From positions 77,442 through 141,441 of the forward strand of contig VGMF01000003.1 of assembly GCA_016866475.1 (NCBI GenBank): DNA of 64,000 nucleotides. Reading direction: 5' to 3'. Below the pieces are notes generated by a model, which was not told the origin of the DNA, ran no database searches, and saw only the letters and a program-made list of their open reading frames with translations. Every line of letters begins with the position of its first letter. Position 1 is the stretch's first letter. The stretch comes from Chlamydiota bacterium. Lineage in GTDB: Bacteria > Chlamydiota > Chlamydiia > Chlamydiales > RGXB01. Below, in pieces: positions 18,062-26,575 of the stretch. Both the position numbers and the translations under genes were made by a program.

Positions 18062-18372
18062 AAACGACTGGGGAGTACCGCCTGTTGAGGTCGCACTCCC
18101 AATCCCATTATGGCCAATGGATTATCATCGACCATGCCCACTTCTCCTCAGAGAAAAGTCGTTATGGGATCACAGTAACAAAAAAATTTGGAAAAGCACA
18201 TGAACGAAATCGATTCAAAAGAATTGTTCGTGAAGCATTCCGTCTTACCCATCTGCCCTTAGGATTGTGGGTAAATATCCGCCCTTTAAAAAAACCAAAG
18301 TCAACTTTAGATATTAAGAACGATCTGGATGGCTTCCACACAGCTCAACAAAGAGCAAAAACTGGCGGTTGA
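18049..18372 (+). CDS. rnpA: Ribonuclease P protein component; start uncertain, probably non-ATG
   Basis: RnpA is the protein cofactor of RNase P (tRNA 5' maturation). The RNR motif is intact in [20 protein letters not shown]. The first standard start codon is TTG at 18085, but RnpA-like sequence ([14 protein letters not shown], resembling the family's RLKxxxxFxxV strand) continues upstream in the same open frame to 18037. That stretch holds no ATG, GTG or TTG. An ATT at 18049 has AAAGGG 8 nt upstream, so I place the start there, giving 107 residues; this is a judgement. The gene then overlaps the rpmH 3' end by 13 bp in another frame, and its 3' end overlaps the helicase gene by 44 bp. The C-terminus is intact. 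Confidence 0.8.
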   Translation: MSRLKTTGEYRLLRSHSQSHYGQWIIIDHAHFSSEKSRYGITVTKKFGKAHERNRFKRIVREAFRLTHLPLGLWVNIRPLKKPKSTLDIKNDLDGFHTAQQRAKTGG

Positions 18373-20338
18373 GACAACCGAGGGTAAAGTTTTAGTTTTA
18401 GCCGGTGCCGGAAGTGGAAAAACTTCGGTACTGATTCAAAGAATTGCTTACCTTATTGATCAGAAGGGGATCTTGCCTAGTAAAATTCTTGGCCTGACCT
18501 TTACCAATAAGGCCGCTTTGGAAATGCGTCAGAGGCTTGCCCGCATAGTCGCCCCTAAAGTAGCAAAACAGGTGCAACTCGCAACATTTCACAGTTTTTG
18601 TTATCAACTTTTAAGAAAAGAGATCTACCGCCTTGGGTATACTAAAAATTTTACCCTCGTGGACGAGTCTGAGGCCAAGCGCATTGTTGAACATATTGTT
18701 CGGGAAAAACTGGAATTTGAGGGGCGTCTTCCCTCAATTTCTTCAACATATGAGGCTTTGAAATCCAATCGGATTTCTCGAGATGCCCATCTGACCTCGT
18801 CCAGCAAATGGCATGATAAACTCCTTACAGACCTGCCCGACCTTTTTCAGCGCCTGATGAAGGCGTACAACACCGTTGATTTTGACGGTCTCATAGAACT
18901 CAGCCTCTCCCTTTTCAAAGAGAACCCCGATCTTTTGGCCGAATACCAGGAAAAGTTTTCCCATATTATGATCGATGAATACCAGGACACCAGCCCCTTA
19001 CAAGATGAGCTTGCTAAACTTTTGGCCCGGGGGAAAAATAATTTATGCGTTGTAGGAGATGACGACCAATCGATTTATGCTTTTCGGGGCGCAAGAGTCG
19101 ATCAAATCTTACAATTCCCATTTGAGACCATAATCAAGTTAGAGCAAAACTACCGATCTACCCCCCGGATTCTGCAAGCGGCGAACAGTGTCATTCAAAA
19201 TAACAAAACGCGACACAACAAAGCCCTTTGGTCTGAAAAGCATCTCGGGGAAGAGATCCATGTATTTGTAAGCGATGATGAGAATACGGAAGCGGATGGG
19301 ATCGTCCTGCGTATTCTTGAACTCAAAAAGAAGGGATTACGCTTCAAAGATTTTGCTATTCTCTACCGCTCGAATGTCTTGTCCAGGCCTATTGAACTCG
19401 CTTTTATGCGTGCACGCTACAAAGATGCCGATGGTGCCACCGTCTGCTCTATACCCTACCACATTGTGCAAGGGACCGAATTTTATGAACGTAGAGAAGT
19501 TAAAGACCTTTTAGCTTACATGCGTGTTCTTTGTAACGATATGGATGAAACCGCTCTTTTACGAATTATCAATACACCAAGAAGGGGGATCTCTCATGAA
19601 TCGCTTGAAAAGATCACCTCCTACCAGAGGAAAAACCAGCTCCCTTTGATCCATGTACTGAAAAAAATAAAAAAGGGGGAAGATCTCGGCATCCATCTTA
19701 CCGTAAAAGCTCTTGAAGGGGTATCGCTTTTTATCGATTTGATAGAAAATGGATGCGAGCGGCTTAAAAACGGGGCCAGTCCCTATCAGGTAATGCTCGA
19801 TCTGACCGAAAAAATCGAGTATAAGAAGATGATCTTGAACGAGGTGAAAACCGAAAAAGCAGAAAATTTCAAAATAGAAAACGTGGGCGAAACTTTAAAG
19901 ATGATAGAGCGCTACGAGGAGTCCTTTGAGCCGAGCGAAGAGCATCCGCAACCCACGCTTTCGGATTTTCTTGCAAATTCCCATCTTGACCAGGATGGAT
20001 TACAGCGCATCGATGCTGGCGACGAGATGGACAAAGTGCAGCTGCTCACTTTTCATAGTGCAAAAGGGCTCGAATTTAAAGCCTGCTTCCTCATAGGACT
20101 TGAGGATCACATCCTTCCCCATGAAAAAAGCCTGGCGGAAGGGGGGCTAGAGGAGGAACGCCGCCTTTTTTACGTAGCCATAACAAGGGCTATGCAATAT
20201 TTGACCTTATCTATGGCCACCTCCAGAAAAAAAATGGGGCAAACGATCGCTACAACCCCCTCAAGGTTCCTCCACGAAATCGAACCGAAAAATCTTAAGC
20301 CTTCGACCTGGAAACATCCTGCTTTGTACATCGATTGA
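18329..20338 (+). CDS. UvrD/Rep/PcrA-type superfamily 1 DNA helicase
   Basis: This 3'-5' helicase of 669 residues has all SF1A motifs: Walker A AGAGSGKT (25-32), TFTNKAA, the DEYQDTSPLQ motif II, GDDDQSIYAFRGA (III), QNYRST (IV), LLTFHSAKGLEFKACFL (V) and EEERRLFYVAITRA (VI). It is nearer Rep in length than UvrD (~720) and lacks the long C-terminal tail. It likely works with the UvrC and MutS pathways or in replication restart. The ATG lies inside the end of rnpA, which implies coupling. Which of uvrD, rep or pcrA is best cannot be decided by eye. Confidence 0.93.
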   Translation: MASTQLNKEQKLAVETTEGKVLVLAGAGSGKTSVLIQRIAYLIDQKGILPSKILGLTFTNKAALEMRQRLARIVAPKVAKQVQLATFHSFCYQLLRKEIYRLGYTKNFTLVDESEAKRIVEHIVREKLEFEGRLPSISSTYEALKSNRISRDAHLTSSSKWHDKLLTDLPDLFQRLMKAYNTVDFDGLIELSLSLFKENPDLLAEYQEKFSHIMIDEYQDTSPLQDELAKLLARGKNNLCVVGDDDQSIYAFRGARVDQILQFPFETIIKLEQNYRSTPRILQAANSVIQNNKTRHNKALWSEKHLGEEIHVFVSDDENTEADGIVLRILELKKKGLRFKDFAILYRSNVLSRPIELAFMRARYKDADGATVCSIPYHIVQGTEFYERREVKDLLAYMRVLCNDMDETALLRIINTPRRGISHESLEKITSYQRKNQLPLIHVLKKIKKGEDLGIHLTVKALEGVSLFIDLIENGCERLKNGASPYQVMLDLTEKIEYKKMILNEVKTEKAENFKIENVGETLKMIERYEESFEPSEEHPQPTLSDFLANSHLDQDGLQRIDAGDEMDKVQLLTFHSAKGLEFKACFLIGLEDHILPHEKSLAEGGLEEERRLFYVAITRAMQYLTLSMATSRKKMGQTIATTPSRFLHEIEPKNLKPSTWKHPALYID

Positions 20339-20409
20339 GCGAGTTGTGCTCTTTGCTAATAGATAGGGGTGAGTTTTCTAGAACAAACAATCTTGGGTTT
20401 TTATAGCCT

Positions 20410-21234
20410 CTATCGAGACTTCCACCAATTTCCGCCAAAACCAATTCTTAGAGATTTTTTCGTAACGGTCTGTAATTTTTTATTTCTACCGGTGGCACGA
20501 ATTTTAGCGGCTGAGCCTTTAGGGTATTTTTCCCAGCGAATCTCAAATTCGGGGCTTTTTTTGGATTCGGGCTGGTTGAATTTGAGTTCCTCTTTCTTCG
20601 GATCTTGGATCCACTGATAAGCCGGATTGGCAGTTGATGCAACAAAACCGTCCCCTTCAGGCAGCTGCCCCCGACTGGATCCTGTTTCAATTCTGGTCTT
20701 TCTCCCGCGAACGTACTTTTGGGATTTGCGGATCGGATTTTCTGTTTCGCTCTCAGATTTTTTACTTTCAGAGGAGCTCCACAATCCACCGCTTCCTATC
20801 TGCACCTTTTCAGATTCGATCTCGAGGAATTTGTCTCTTAAACGTTTGGCGTAATCGCGTGGACTCAAGTCTCTATAACCCGATTCCCTAAAAAGCTTTT
20901 CGGTACGGGGATCATAAATCACTACAGTTGGGTAACGACCTACTCCAAATCTCTTTTTATACGTCATCTCATTCTTTCTTTTTCCGATATCGCGCGGAAA
21001 ATCGACCTCGAGAATGATAAAATCATTTTCTACATTCCTTAGGAAATCCCGTTTGGAGAGAATTTTTTTCTTCATCTCTTCGCACCAATGGCACCAGCCA
21101 GAACCCATAAAGAAAATCATTAAAGGCTTGTTTTCCCGCATTGCCCTCTGTTCAGCGACCTCAAATGGTTCTATATTGGCAAATAACGCTCGAGTGCAGG
21201 CAAATAAAAGAAATAATCCAGTTTTAATACGCAT
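20410..21234 (-). CDS. Exported thioredoxin-fold protein, predicted disulfide isomerase/reductase
   Basis: From the ATG at 21234 the protein has 274 residues. A signal peptide covers about 1-19 (MRIKTGLFLLFACTRALFA). A thioredoxin-like domain follows, with the active site W47-C48-H49-W50-C51, and a cis-Pro candidate in VGRYPTVVIYD. After about residue 145 the sequence becomes Ser/Lys/Glu-rich and low in complexity, ending basic. It resembles the chlamydial predicted disulfide isomerase encoded near rnpA. A periplasmic role in disulfide shuffling of Cys-rich envelope proteins is plausible. The start has AAGGA at the right distance; 11 extra residues upstream are possible but unlikely. Confidence 0.82.
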   Translation of the reverse strand: MRIKTGLFLLFACTRALFANIEPFEVAEQRAMRENKPLMIFFMGSGWCHWCEEMKKKILSKRDFLRNVENDFIILEVDFPRDIGKRKNEMTYKKRFGVGRYPTVVIYDPRTEKLFRESGYRDLSPRDYAKRLRDKFLEIESEKVQIGSGGLWSSSESKKSESETENPIRKSQKYVRGRKTRIETGSSRGQLPEGDGFVASTANPAYQWIQDPKKEELKFNQPESKKSPEFEIRWEKYPKGSAAKIRATGRNKKLQTVTKKSLRIGFGGNWWKSR

Positions 21235-21309
21235 GTTTTCCTTACACTTGGAGCCCCAATTGAGCAACAGGATCTTGGTGTCAAGATGAGGATTCTACCT
21301 AGTTGTTTC

Positions 21310-21394
21310 TTTGCCAGATTTTGCAATTAACTGGCAAACAGGATTGTATAGTTAGACCTTAGAAAACAATACAAATCTCACATTTAGACCTTAG
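21310..21394. repeat. Inverted and direct repeats between tyrP and the thioredoxin-fold gene
   Basis: The 156-bp gap holds an 8-bp inverted repeat (TTTGCCAG at 21310-21317, CTGGCAAA at 21331-21338). It also holds two exact copies of TTAGACCTTAG at 21352-21362 and 21384-21394; the second overlaps the tyrP stop codon. They lie after tyrP and before the signal-peptide gene on the leftward strand. No T run follows the inverted repeat, so it is not a clear terminator. A regulatory role is speculative. Confidence 0.4.
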
Positions 21395-22608
21395 GAAAGG
21401 TTAGAGATTATTAGTTTTATTTCCACGTACATAAGCGTAATAGTGAATATCAGCAGCATCAATAATGATAGCCAGTGGGTCAACAGTTTCGATTGTGTAG
21501 GCATCCCCCTGAGGAATCTTCCTTTGAAGATAGCAAGTAAAGGGAAGATAGCAAATAACAGACTGCACATAACTCCCCCAAAAAGATTCAAAAGGAACAA
21601 AAATCCGTTAGGATTGATCAAGGCGGCCAAGGTTGGGGGCAAAAATGTCAAAATAACAAGTCCAAATCGATTAACGGCACGTCCCGTCCCATTCAAGGCA
21701 TCAGCAAAAAAATCGGACAAACTCAAACACGTGCCCAATAGGGAGGTCGTATATCCAAAAAAGGCAAACCAGGTCCCCAGGATTATAATTGGGGAACCAG
21801 GGAGAAGGAAGCTGAGCGGTTCGATGAGGGATTGCCCTAAAAGCTTAGCCTCCCCGAGACTTTCGGGGCCATGCATAGGGACGATACCTTTAATCAGCAG
21901 ATCCCACAAAATGTAGGCAATCAGAGGAACAGTTGTCCCAATCAGGATACATAACCTTGTCTTTTTATAGTCTCGCTCCAGAAAATAGTAGATGCTTGGG
22001 ATAAGCCCCTGATAGCAAAAAGCGATAAAAACGATAGGTAACCCGGACAATAATTGTCCTAAGGTACCGGAAAAAAGATAACTTAGGTGAAACTCTTGAA
22101 ACCCTACCCATAAAAATCCGATAAAAGTCGTCAATGTACCTAAAACAATGTGAAGATTCACGCGACAGATGCCCTTTAACCCGATATGTAAGATGTGGCC
22201 GATAATGATCGAAACGATAACAGGGGGAAGCCAAAAGGGAAAAATCGGAGGGAGCGCATTTTGAATAATCGAGCTGGCCCCAGAAATGGCTAACGTCATG
22301 AAAAAATAAAATAAAAAAATGTATAATAACGCTACGATTGCGCAGGCAACCCAGCCTAATAATTCTTTAGAAATGGAGACAAAATGGGAGCCTGTATCCA
22401 TCCACGTCAAGACCTCAAGCAAGACAAGGCCGATCCATACCGAAAAAATCCAGCAAGTGACATATAAGGAGATCGATCCCCACACCCCTGTATGTGCGGT
22501 AACAATAGGAAAAGTAACCATCCCTGCCCCAATTACAGTACCGCAAATCAATAAAATGGCGTGCACCAGGGGCACCCAATTCTGCATCGTCTTTACTAAA
22601 TTCTTCAT
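21391..22608 (-). CDS. tyrP: Tyrosine/tryptophan-type amino acid permease (TyrP family)
   Basis: The protein has 405 residues and about 11 hydrophobic segments. The first helix carries GTVIGAGMVTFPIVT, the HAAAP/ArAAP transporter signature, which binds aromatic amino acids in TyrP, Mtr and TnaB. It would import tyrosine or tryptophan from the host across the inner membrane. I chose the ATG at 22608, preceded by AGGATAACC; an upstream TTG at 22644 would add 12 non-conserved residues. Chlamydiae keep one or two tyrP genes. Confidence 0.88.
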   Translation of the reverse strand: MKNLVKTMQNWVPLVHAILLICGTVIGAGMVTFPIVTAHTGVWGSISLYVTCWIFSVWIGLVLLEVLTWMDTGSHFVSISKELLGWVACAIVALLYIFLFYFFMTLAISGASSIIQNALPPIFPFWLPPVIVSIIIGHILHIGLKGICRVNLHIVLGTLTTFIGFLWVGFQEFHLSYLFSGTLGQLLSGLPIVFIAFCYQGLIPSIYYFLERDYKKTRLCILIGTTVPLIAYILWDLLIKGIVPMHGPESLGEAKLLGQSLIEPLSFLLPGSPIIILGTWFAFFGYTTSLLGTCLSLSDFFADALNGTGRAVNRFGLVILTFLPPTLAALINPNGFLFLLNLFGGVMCSLLFAIFPLLAIFKGRFLRGMPTQSKLLTHWLSLLMLLIFTITLMYVEIKLIISNLS

Positions 22609-22638
22609 TCGGGTTATCCTAAACGATGAGTAAATCCT

Positions 22639-23865
22639 GTGCAAGTGGGGTTTGAGGATTTTTTATCTATTTTTTGGGGAAAAACCCGGCATAAAGTGAA
22701 ACAGGTCTACACAAAAGAACATCACAACATTCCAATAGAAGGTGTCGATAAAGACGCCCTCTATGTTATAAAAAAACTTCAAAATGCAGGGCATACCGCC
22801 TATTTAGTGGGTGGATCGGTGCGAGATCTTCTTATGGGGGTAAGCCCCAAAGATTTTGACGTCTCCACCTCTGCCCGCCCTGAAGAGATCAGAGGGATTT
22901 TCAAAAATTGCTATATTATAGGGCGCCGTTTCCGCTTGGCCCATATCCGCTTTGACGAAAAAATTATTGAAGTTTCCACATTTCGCAGCGGTGACCCCGA
23001 AACGGAGGATTTGATTGTTAGAGACAACGAATTCGGATCCCCCGAAGAAGACGCCCTACGACGCGATTTTACCATCAACGGGCTCTATTACGACCCCTCC
23101 ACGGAAACTGTTATAGACTATGTCGAGGGATTTGAGGACGCAAATAAAAGATTTTTAAGAGCCATCGGCACCCCCCATGTCAGATTTAAACAAGATCCGG
23201 TCCGGATGATCCGGCTTATAAAATTTCAGGCACGATTCAATTTAAATGTCTGCCCACAAGCCCACCGGGCGCTGCTCGACTGCAAGGAAGAAATTTTGAA
23301 AAGCTCACCGGCACGAGTTTTAGAAGAATTGCTTCGGATGCTTGAATCGGGGTTTTCCTACCCTTTTTTCAAACAGCTTTGCGACGGGGGGATGATGCAA
23401 CATCTTATTCCCACTCTTTCTGCCTACTGTGAATTGGCCGAGAAGAATGTGGTTTTTGAGCTGCTTGAAATCGCCGATTCCGTCCACAAAAAGTCCCGTT
23501 CCCGATTCGATCGGATTGTACTTTTGGCAATTCTTGTCTTCCCTATATTCGAGAGACATATCCACATTTTGCAAAAAGGGGGGTCCCCTTTTCATCTTGG
23601 AAGAATTGAGAATGAGGCCTATTTCATCATTGAGGAATTCTTTTCTCCTTTTTTGGAAATCCCTAAAAGAATTGTCGGCACTCTAGCCATGGTGCTTACC
23701 GGGCAGTTTCGTATACGCCCACAGACTGGTAAATCGGTTCGTATCAGGTTGCCTCGTATCCCCGACTTTTCTCTTGCAGTAGACTTTTTGTATCTGGAAA
23801 GCCTCTACAACCCGCAACTCCGATCCATCTACGAACCATGGAAAAAGGCTTTGAAGAAATCTTAA
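22639..23865 (+). CDS. pcnB: Poly(A) polymerase I / CCA-adding family (PcnB)
   Basis: This class II nucleotidyltransferase has 408 residues. The catalytic block reads LVGGSVRDLLMGVSPKDFDVSTSA (about 55-78) with the DxD metal ligands in KDFDV. RRDFTINGLYYDP and the RMIRLIKFQARF region follow, as in bacterial poly(A) polymerases. The GRRFRLAHIRF strand favours PcnB over a CCA enzyme. PcnB tails RNAs for decay. The start is GTG. It leads a tight group pcnB-hydrolase-lpxB; pcnB and lpxB are also neighbours in C. trachomatis. Confidence 0.9.
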   Translation: MQVGFEDFLSIFWGKTRHKVKQVYTKEHHNIPIEGVDKDALYVIKKLQNAGHTAYLVGGSVRDLLMGVSPKDFDVSTSARPEEIRGIFKNCYIIGRRFRLAHIRFDEKIIEVSTFRSGDPETEDLIVRDNEFGSPEEDALRRDFTINGLYYDPSTETVIDYVEGFEDANKRFLRAIGTPHVRFKQDPVRMIRLIKFQARFNLNVCPQAHRALLDCKEEILKSSPARVLEELLRMLESGFSYPFFKQLCDGGMMQHLIPTLSAYCELAEKNVVFELLEIADSVHKKSRSRFDRIVLLAILVFPIFERHIHILQKGGSPFHLGRIENEAYFIIEEFFSPFLEIPKRIVGTLAMVLTGQFRIRPQTGKSVRIRLPRIPDFSLAVDFLYLESLYNPQLRSIYEPWKKALKKS

Positions 23866-23866
23866 A

Positions 23867-24589
23867 ATGTTTAAGCATCAAATTCTAGAGCCCCAAATGA
23901 CACTGCCGGGGCGACCTTTGGTCATCCTTTTTACTACAACGGCAAAAGAGGCTCTTGAAGTCCCGCCCCTTTGTCATCCTGCAAATTTTTTATTTGAGAT
24001 GGGTATCAGAGTTCTTTCCTTCGACCTTCCACTCCATCATGACGAAATCCCTTCGTTCGGGGGGGTCAAAAGATGGACCCATGAGATGCAAAAAAACGCT
24101 AATGACCTACTGCTACCTTTTTTAAAAGAAGTTTCGGAATGGATGGATCAAAATCTTGACCCCTCTTCTCCCCTAGGCATTATGGGCATTTCGCGAGGAG
24201 GGCTTATCGCTGCCCTTTTGGCATCTATTAGAAAAAGGCCGGTCCCGTTGACCCTTTTTTCTCCAATGCTAGACTTGGACTACCCTTGGCTATGGGACGC
24301 ATCCCAAAGCTTGCCCCCCTCTCTAGATTCCTATAGACTAAAGAATCACTCCCACTTTCTAAAAGATTGCCCTATTTACTTTTCCATAGGAAACAACGAT
24401 GAGAGGGTTTACACCAAAAAATTACTCGATCTTTACAAGCTTATAGTTGAAGAAAAAGCTAGAGAGCAAACTAGAAATATCTTGCTGGAGCTCCACGTCT
24501 TCCCCTCTATCGGTATGTATGGCCACGGAACCCCCGATCGGATTTTTAAAGAAGGGACAAAATGGATGAAAGAACAATTAACGGTTTGA
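23867..24589 (+). CDS. Alpha/beta hydrolase-fold protein
   Basis: The 240-residue protein looks like a serine hydrolase. The nucleophile elbow is GISRGG (about 105-110), followed by a helix. A candidate acid lies in IGNNDERVY and the His in MYGHGTPD near the C-terminus. There is no signal peptide. It starts 1 bp after the pcnB stop and overlaps lpxB by 28 bp, so all three are translated together. The substrate is unknown; an esterase or thioesterase is likely. To my knowledge this gene does not separate pcnB and lpxB in C. trachomatis. Confidence 0.72.
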   Translation: MFKHQILEPQMTLPGRPLVILFTTTAKEALEVPPLCHPANFLFEMGIRVLSFDLPLHHDEIPSFGGVKRWTHEMQKNANDLLLPFLKEVSEWMDQNLDPSSPLGIMGISRGGLIAALLASIRKRPVPLTLFSPMLDLDYPWLWDASQSLPPSLDSYRLKNHSHFLKDCPIYFSIGNNDERVYTKKLLDLYKLIVEEKAREQTRNILLELHVFPSIGMYGHGTPDRIFKEGTKWMKEQLTV

Positions 24590-25683
24590 GACCTTTGAGG
24601 GTATTCGCACTGACAACAGAACAAAGTGCCGAAGCCATTTTGAAAAAAGTCCTTGAGCCTCTGCGATCCGAGTTTAGCGATATTTATGTAGAAGGGGTCG
24701 TATCCAGAGAATTCCCTAAATCTGAAATCAAACCTTTTTTATCGTCCGACAGCCTAAAAATCATGGGGCTTATCGATGTCATTCTCTCCTTGCCCCGCAT
24801 TTTGAACATCCAAAACAAAATCAAAAAAAGGATTTTGGAAGGGGATTTTGACATCGTTCTGACAGTCGACTCCTCCTCGTTCCATCTTCCGCTAGTAGAG
24901 AGCCTAAAAAAAGCAGGATGCACTGCAAAATTTGTCCATGCCGTCTGCCCCCCTATATGGGCCTATAGGCCTAAAAGAAAGCCCCGCATAGCGAGAACTT
25001 TTGATCTGCTACTCCCTTTGTTTAAATTTGAGGCCCCCCTTTTTAACGACACCCCCCTCGCCTCTTTTTGGATCGGCCATCCTTTTCAAGATTATGCACC
25101 GGTAAAAAAGGGAGAAGAGGAAACCATACTACTGATTTTCCCCGGATCCAGAGAAAAGGTTATCAAACGGAATCTGCCTCTACAATTAGCCGCTGCGAGG
25201 CAATTTCCTTACAAAATCATGATCAGCGTCTCCTCTTTGTCTTCAAAAAAACTCATAGAAAAGATAGCCCCCTCGACAGCTACATTTGAAAAAATTCCCC
25301 CTATCGAGATCTTAAGGCAAACCAAAATTGCCCTCGCGACCTCCGGGACGATCACACTTGAGCTAGCTCTTTTGGGAATCAAGACCGTAGTCACCTACAA
25401 AATCCCCCTGATTGACGCCATTGCAGCGAAACTTGCCAAAATGAATGTCCCCTTCTTTGCCCTGCCCAATCTTTTAGCAAAAAAAGAGATCTATATCGAA
25501 TTAATCCATCCCTTCCTTACCAAAAAAAAATTAGTGGATGCCATACGCACCACCTTGGATCAAAAAAAACCGATCCCCGTAGACCTGTTGCGGGCGCAAA
25601 TAAAGACAGAGCACACCGGTAAAGAACTTGTTAATAAAATAATTGAAAACACCCCCTTTATGAGACACTCTACAAGGAGCTAG
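24562..25683 (+). CDS. lpxB: Lipid-A-disaccharide synthase
   Basis: LpxB (GT19) joins UDP-2,3-diacylglucosamine and lipid X to form the lipid A disaccharide. The 373-residue protein shows the family landmarks: MGLIDV, TVDSSSFHLPL (DxPxFN equivalent), VCPPIWAYRP, FPGSREKVI, ATSGTITLELAL, TVVTYKIP and LPNLLAKKEIYIELI. The N-terminal Gly-rich loop is weakly conserved. The length is normal for bacteria (~380). It is the last gene of the pcnB group; the next gene has its own promoter candidate. Confidence 0.88.
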   Translation: MDERTINGLRPLRVFALTTEQSAEAILKKVLEPLRSEFSDIYVEGVVSREFPKSEIKPFLSSDSLKIMGLIDVILSLPRILNIQNKIKKRILEGDFDIVLTVDSSSFHLPLVESLKKAGCTAKFVHAVCPPIWAYRPKRKPRIARTFDLLLPLFKFEAPLFNDTPLASFWIGHPFQDYAPVKKGEEETILLIFPGSREKVIKRNLPLQLAAARQFPYKIMISVSSLSSKKLIEKIAPSTATFEKIPPIEILRQTKIALATSGTITLELALLGIKTVVTYKIPLIDAIAAKLAKMNVPFFALPNLLAKKEIYIELIHPFLTKKKLVDAIRTTLDQKKPIPVDLLRAQIKTEHTGKELVNKIIENTPFMRHSTRS

Positions 25684-25737
25684 AACACTAAACTAAAGTT
25701 CTTAAGATCTTATCTTTCATTTTATGTTTAGACCCGC

Positions 25738-25743
25738 TATACT
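25738..25743 (+). promoter_or_regulatory. -10 element candidate for yceD-rpmF
   Basis: TATACT (5/6 match) lies 16 bp before the ATG at 25760. The best -35 is weak (TTCATT about 16 bp upstream). Its place inside a possible longer reading of the next gene favours the downstream start. Confidence 0.35.
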
Positions 25744-25759
25744 GTGGCTACAGGTTTTT

Positions 25760-26209
25760 ATGTCCTCAGAACAGGTTCTAATCGATTTAAGAAATCTCGA
25801 AGGTGGAGAGCAGTGTACATTAAAAGGGGTACTGCTAGCCGCGAGCCTTTCGTTAGATCCCTCTGAGACAAAACAATTTAGCGTTATCGATTACGAGCTA
25901 GAGCTCCAGATAGTAGGTGAATCTCTTATTGTCCGAGCAGATATTAGGGGCGAAAAAAAGCTCCCGTGCAAAATTTGCAACCAAACACTTCATTGCCCCA
26001 TTGAGGTCAGTCGGGCGAGTGAGGTGGTATCGCTTGATGGCATTAAGGGCTATAAAATGGATCTTACTACCATAATCCGCAACCTCTTCCTTATGGAAGC
26101 GCCGGAAGTTGTCGAGTGTAACAGTGGCTCTTGTATCGAACGCGGTGAAGTAGAAAATTTTTTAAAGCGAAAAAGGCTATCCTCGTCCCCTTTCGATAGC
26201 CTAACATAA
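25760..26209 (+). CDS. yceD: DUF177/YceD family protein
   Basis: YceD is a small conserved protein next to rpmF in many bacteria, implicated in 23S rRNA or ribosome-related functions. From the ATG at 25760 it has 149 residues. CKICNQTLHCPIEV (about 74-87) and the C-terminal DLTTIIRNLFLMEAPEVVEC match the family (CxRCL...DL...iREellLalP). The frame is open to an earlier ATG at 25724, but a promoter-like TATACT lies in that extension. rpmF follows 16 bp later. Confidence 0.8.
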   Translation: MSSEQVLIDLRNLEGGEQCTLKGVLLAASLSLDPSETKQFSVIDYELELQIVGESLIVRADIRGEKKLPCKICNQTLHCPIEVSRASEVVSLDGIKGYKMDLTTIIRNLFLMEAPEVVECNSGSCIERGEVENFLKRKRLSSSPFDSLT

Positions 26210-26225
26210 AGTTTTGGAGTATACC

Positions 26226-26411
26226 ATGGCAGTACCACGCAATCGCATGTCTAAATCTAGAACACTCAAACGAAGAACAGAGCATGCGTTTCAACCTACC
26301 CAATTGATTGAATGCCCCAACTGCAAAGCCCACAAAAAATCTCACAGAATGTGTCTTTCTTGTGGTCACTACAAAGGCAAGAGTGTTTTTAAAGAAGCAA
26401 AAACAGCTTAA
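26226..26411 (+). CDS. rpmF: 50S ribosomal protein L32
   Basis: L32 has 61 residues, starting MAVPRNRMSKSRTLKRR, and binds zinc through CPNC (about 36-39) and CLSC (about 49-52). A GGAG site precedes the ATG at 26226; the in-frame ATG at 26214 is not used by the family. It forms the usual yceD-rpmF pair. In C. trachomatis rpmF is near the RNase G-type gene and plsB, as here. Confidence 0.95.
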   Translation: MAVPRNRMSKSRTLKRRTEHAFQPTQLIECPNCKAHKKSHRMCLSCGHYKGKSVFKEAKTA

Positions 26412-26575
26412 TCTTTCAGTAGACCTCCTTTAAGAGAGAATTTTAACACTTTCTAAGGTGGCCTACCAAAGCCTTATTAAAGAGGAAAAACTATTCAAAA
26501 AAAGTTTTTATCGTTATTCGATTCTAATTTTTTTTGTTGCAATCCTCCTAAAGAAATTTCTTTTCAGGCAATGCA

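Noticed and set aside
20434-21235. Several plus-strand open frames inside the thioredoxin-fold gene
   Set aside because: They are frame shadows of a low-complexity coding region with no start signals.
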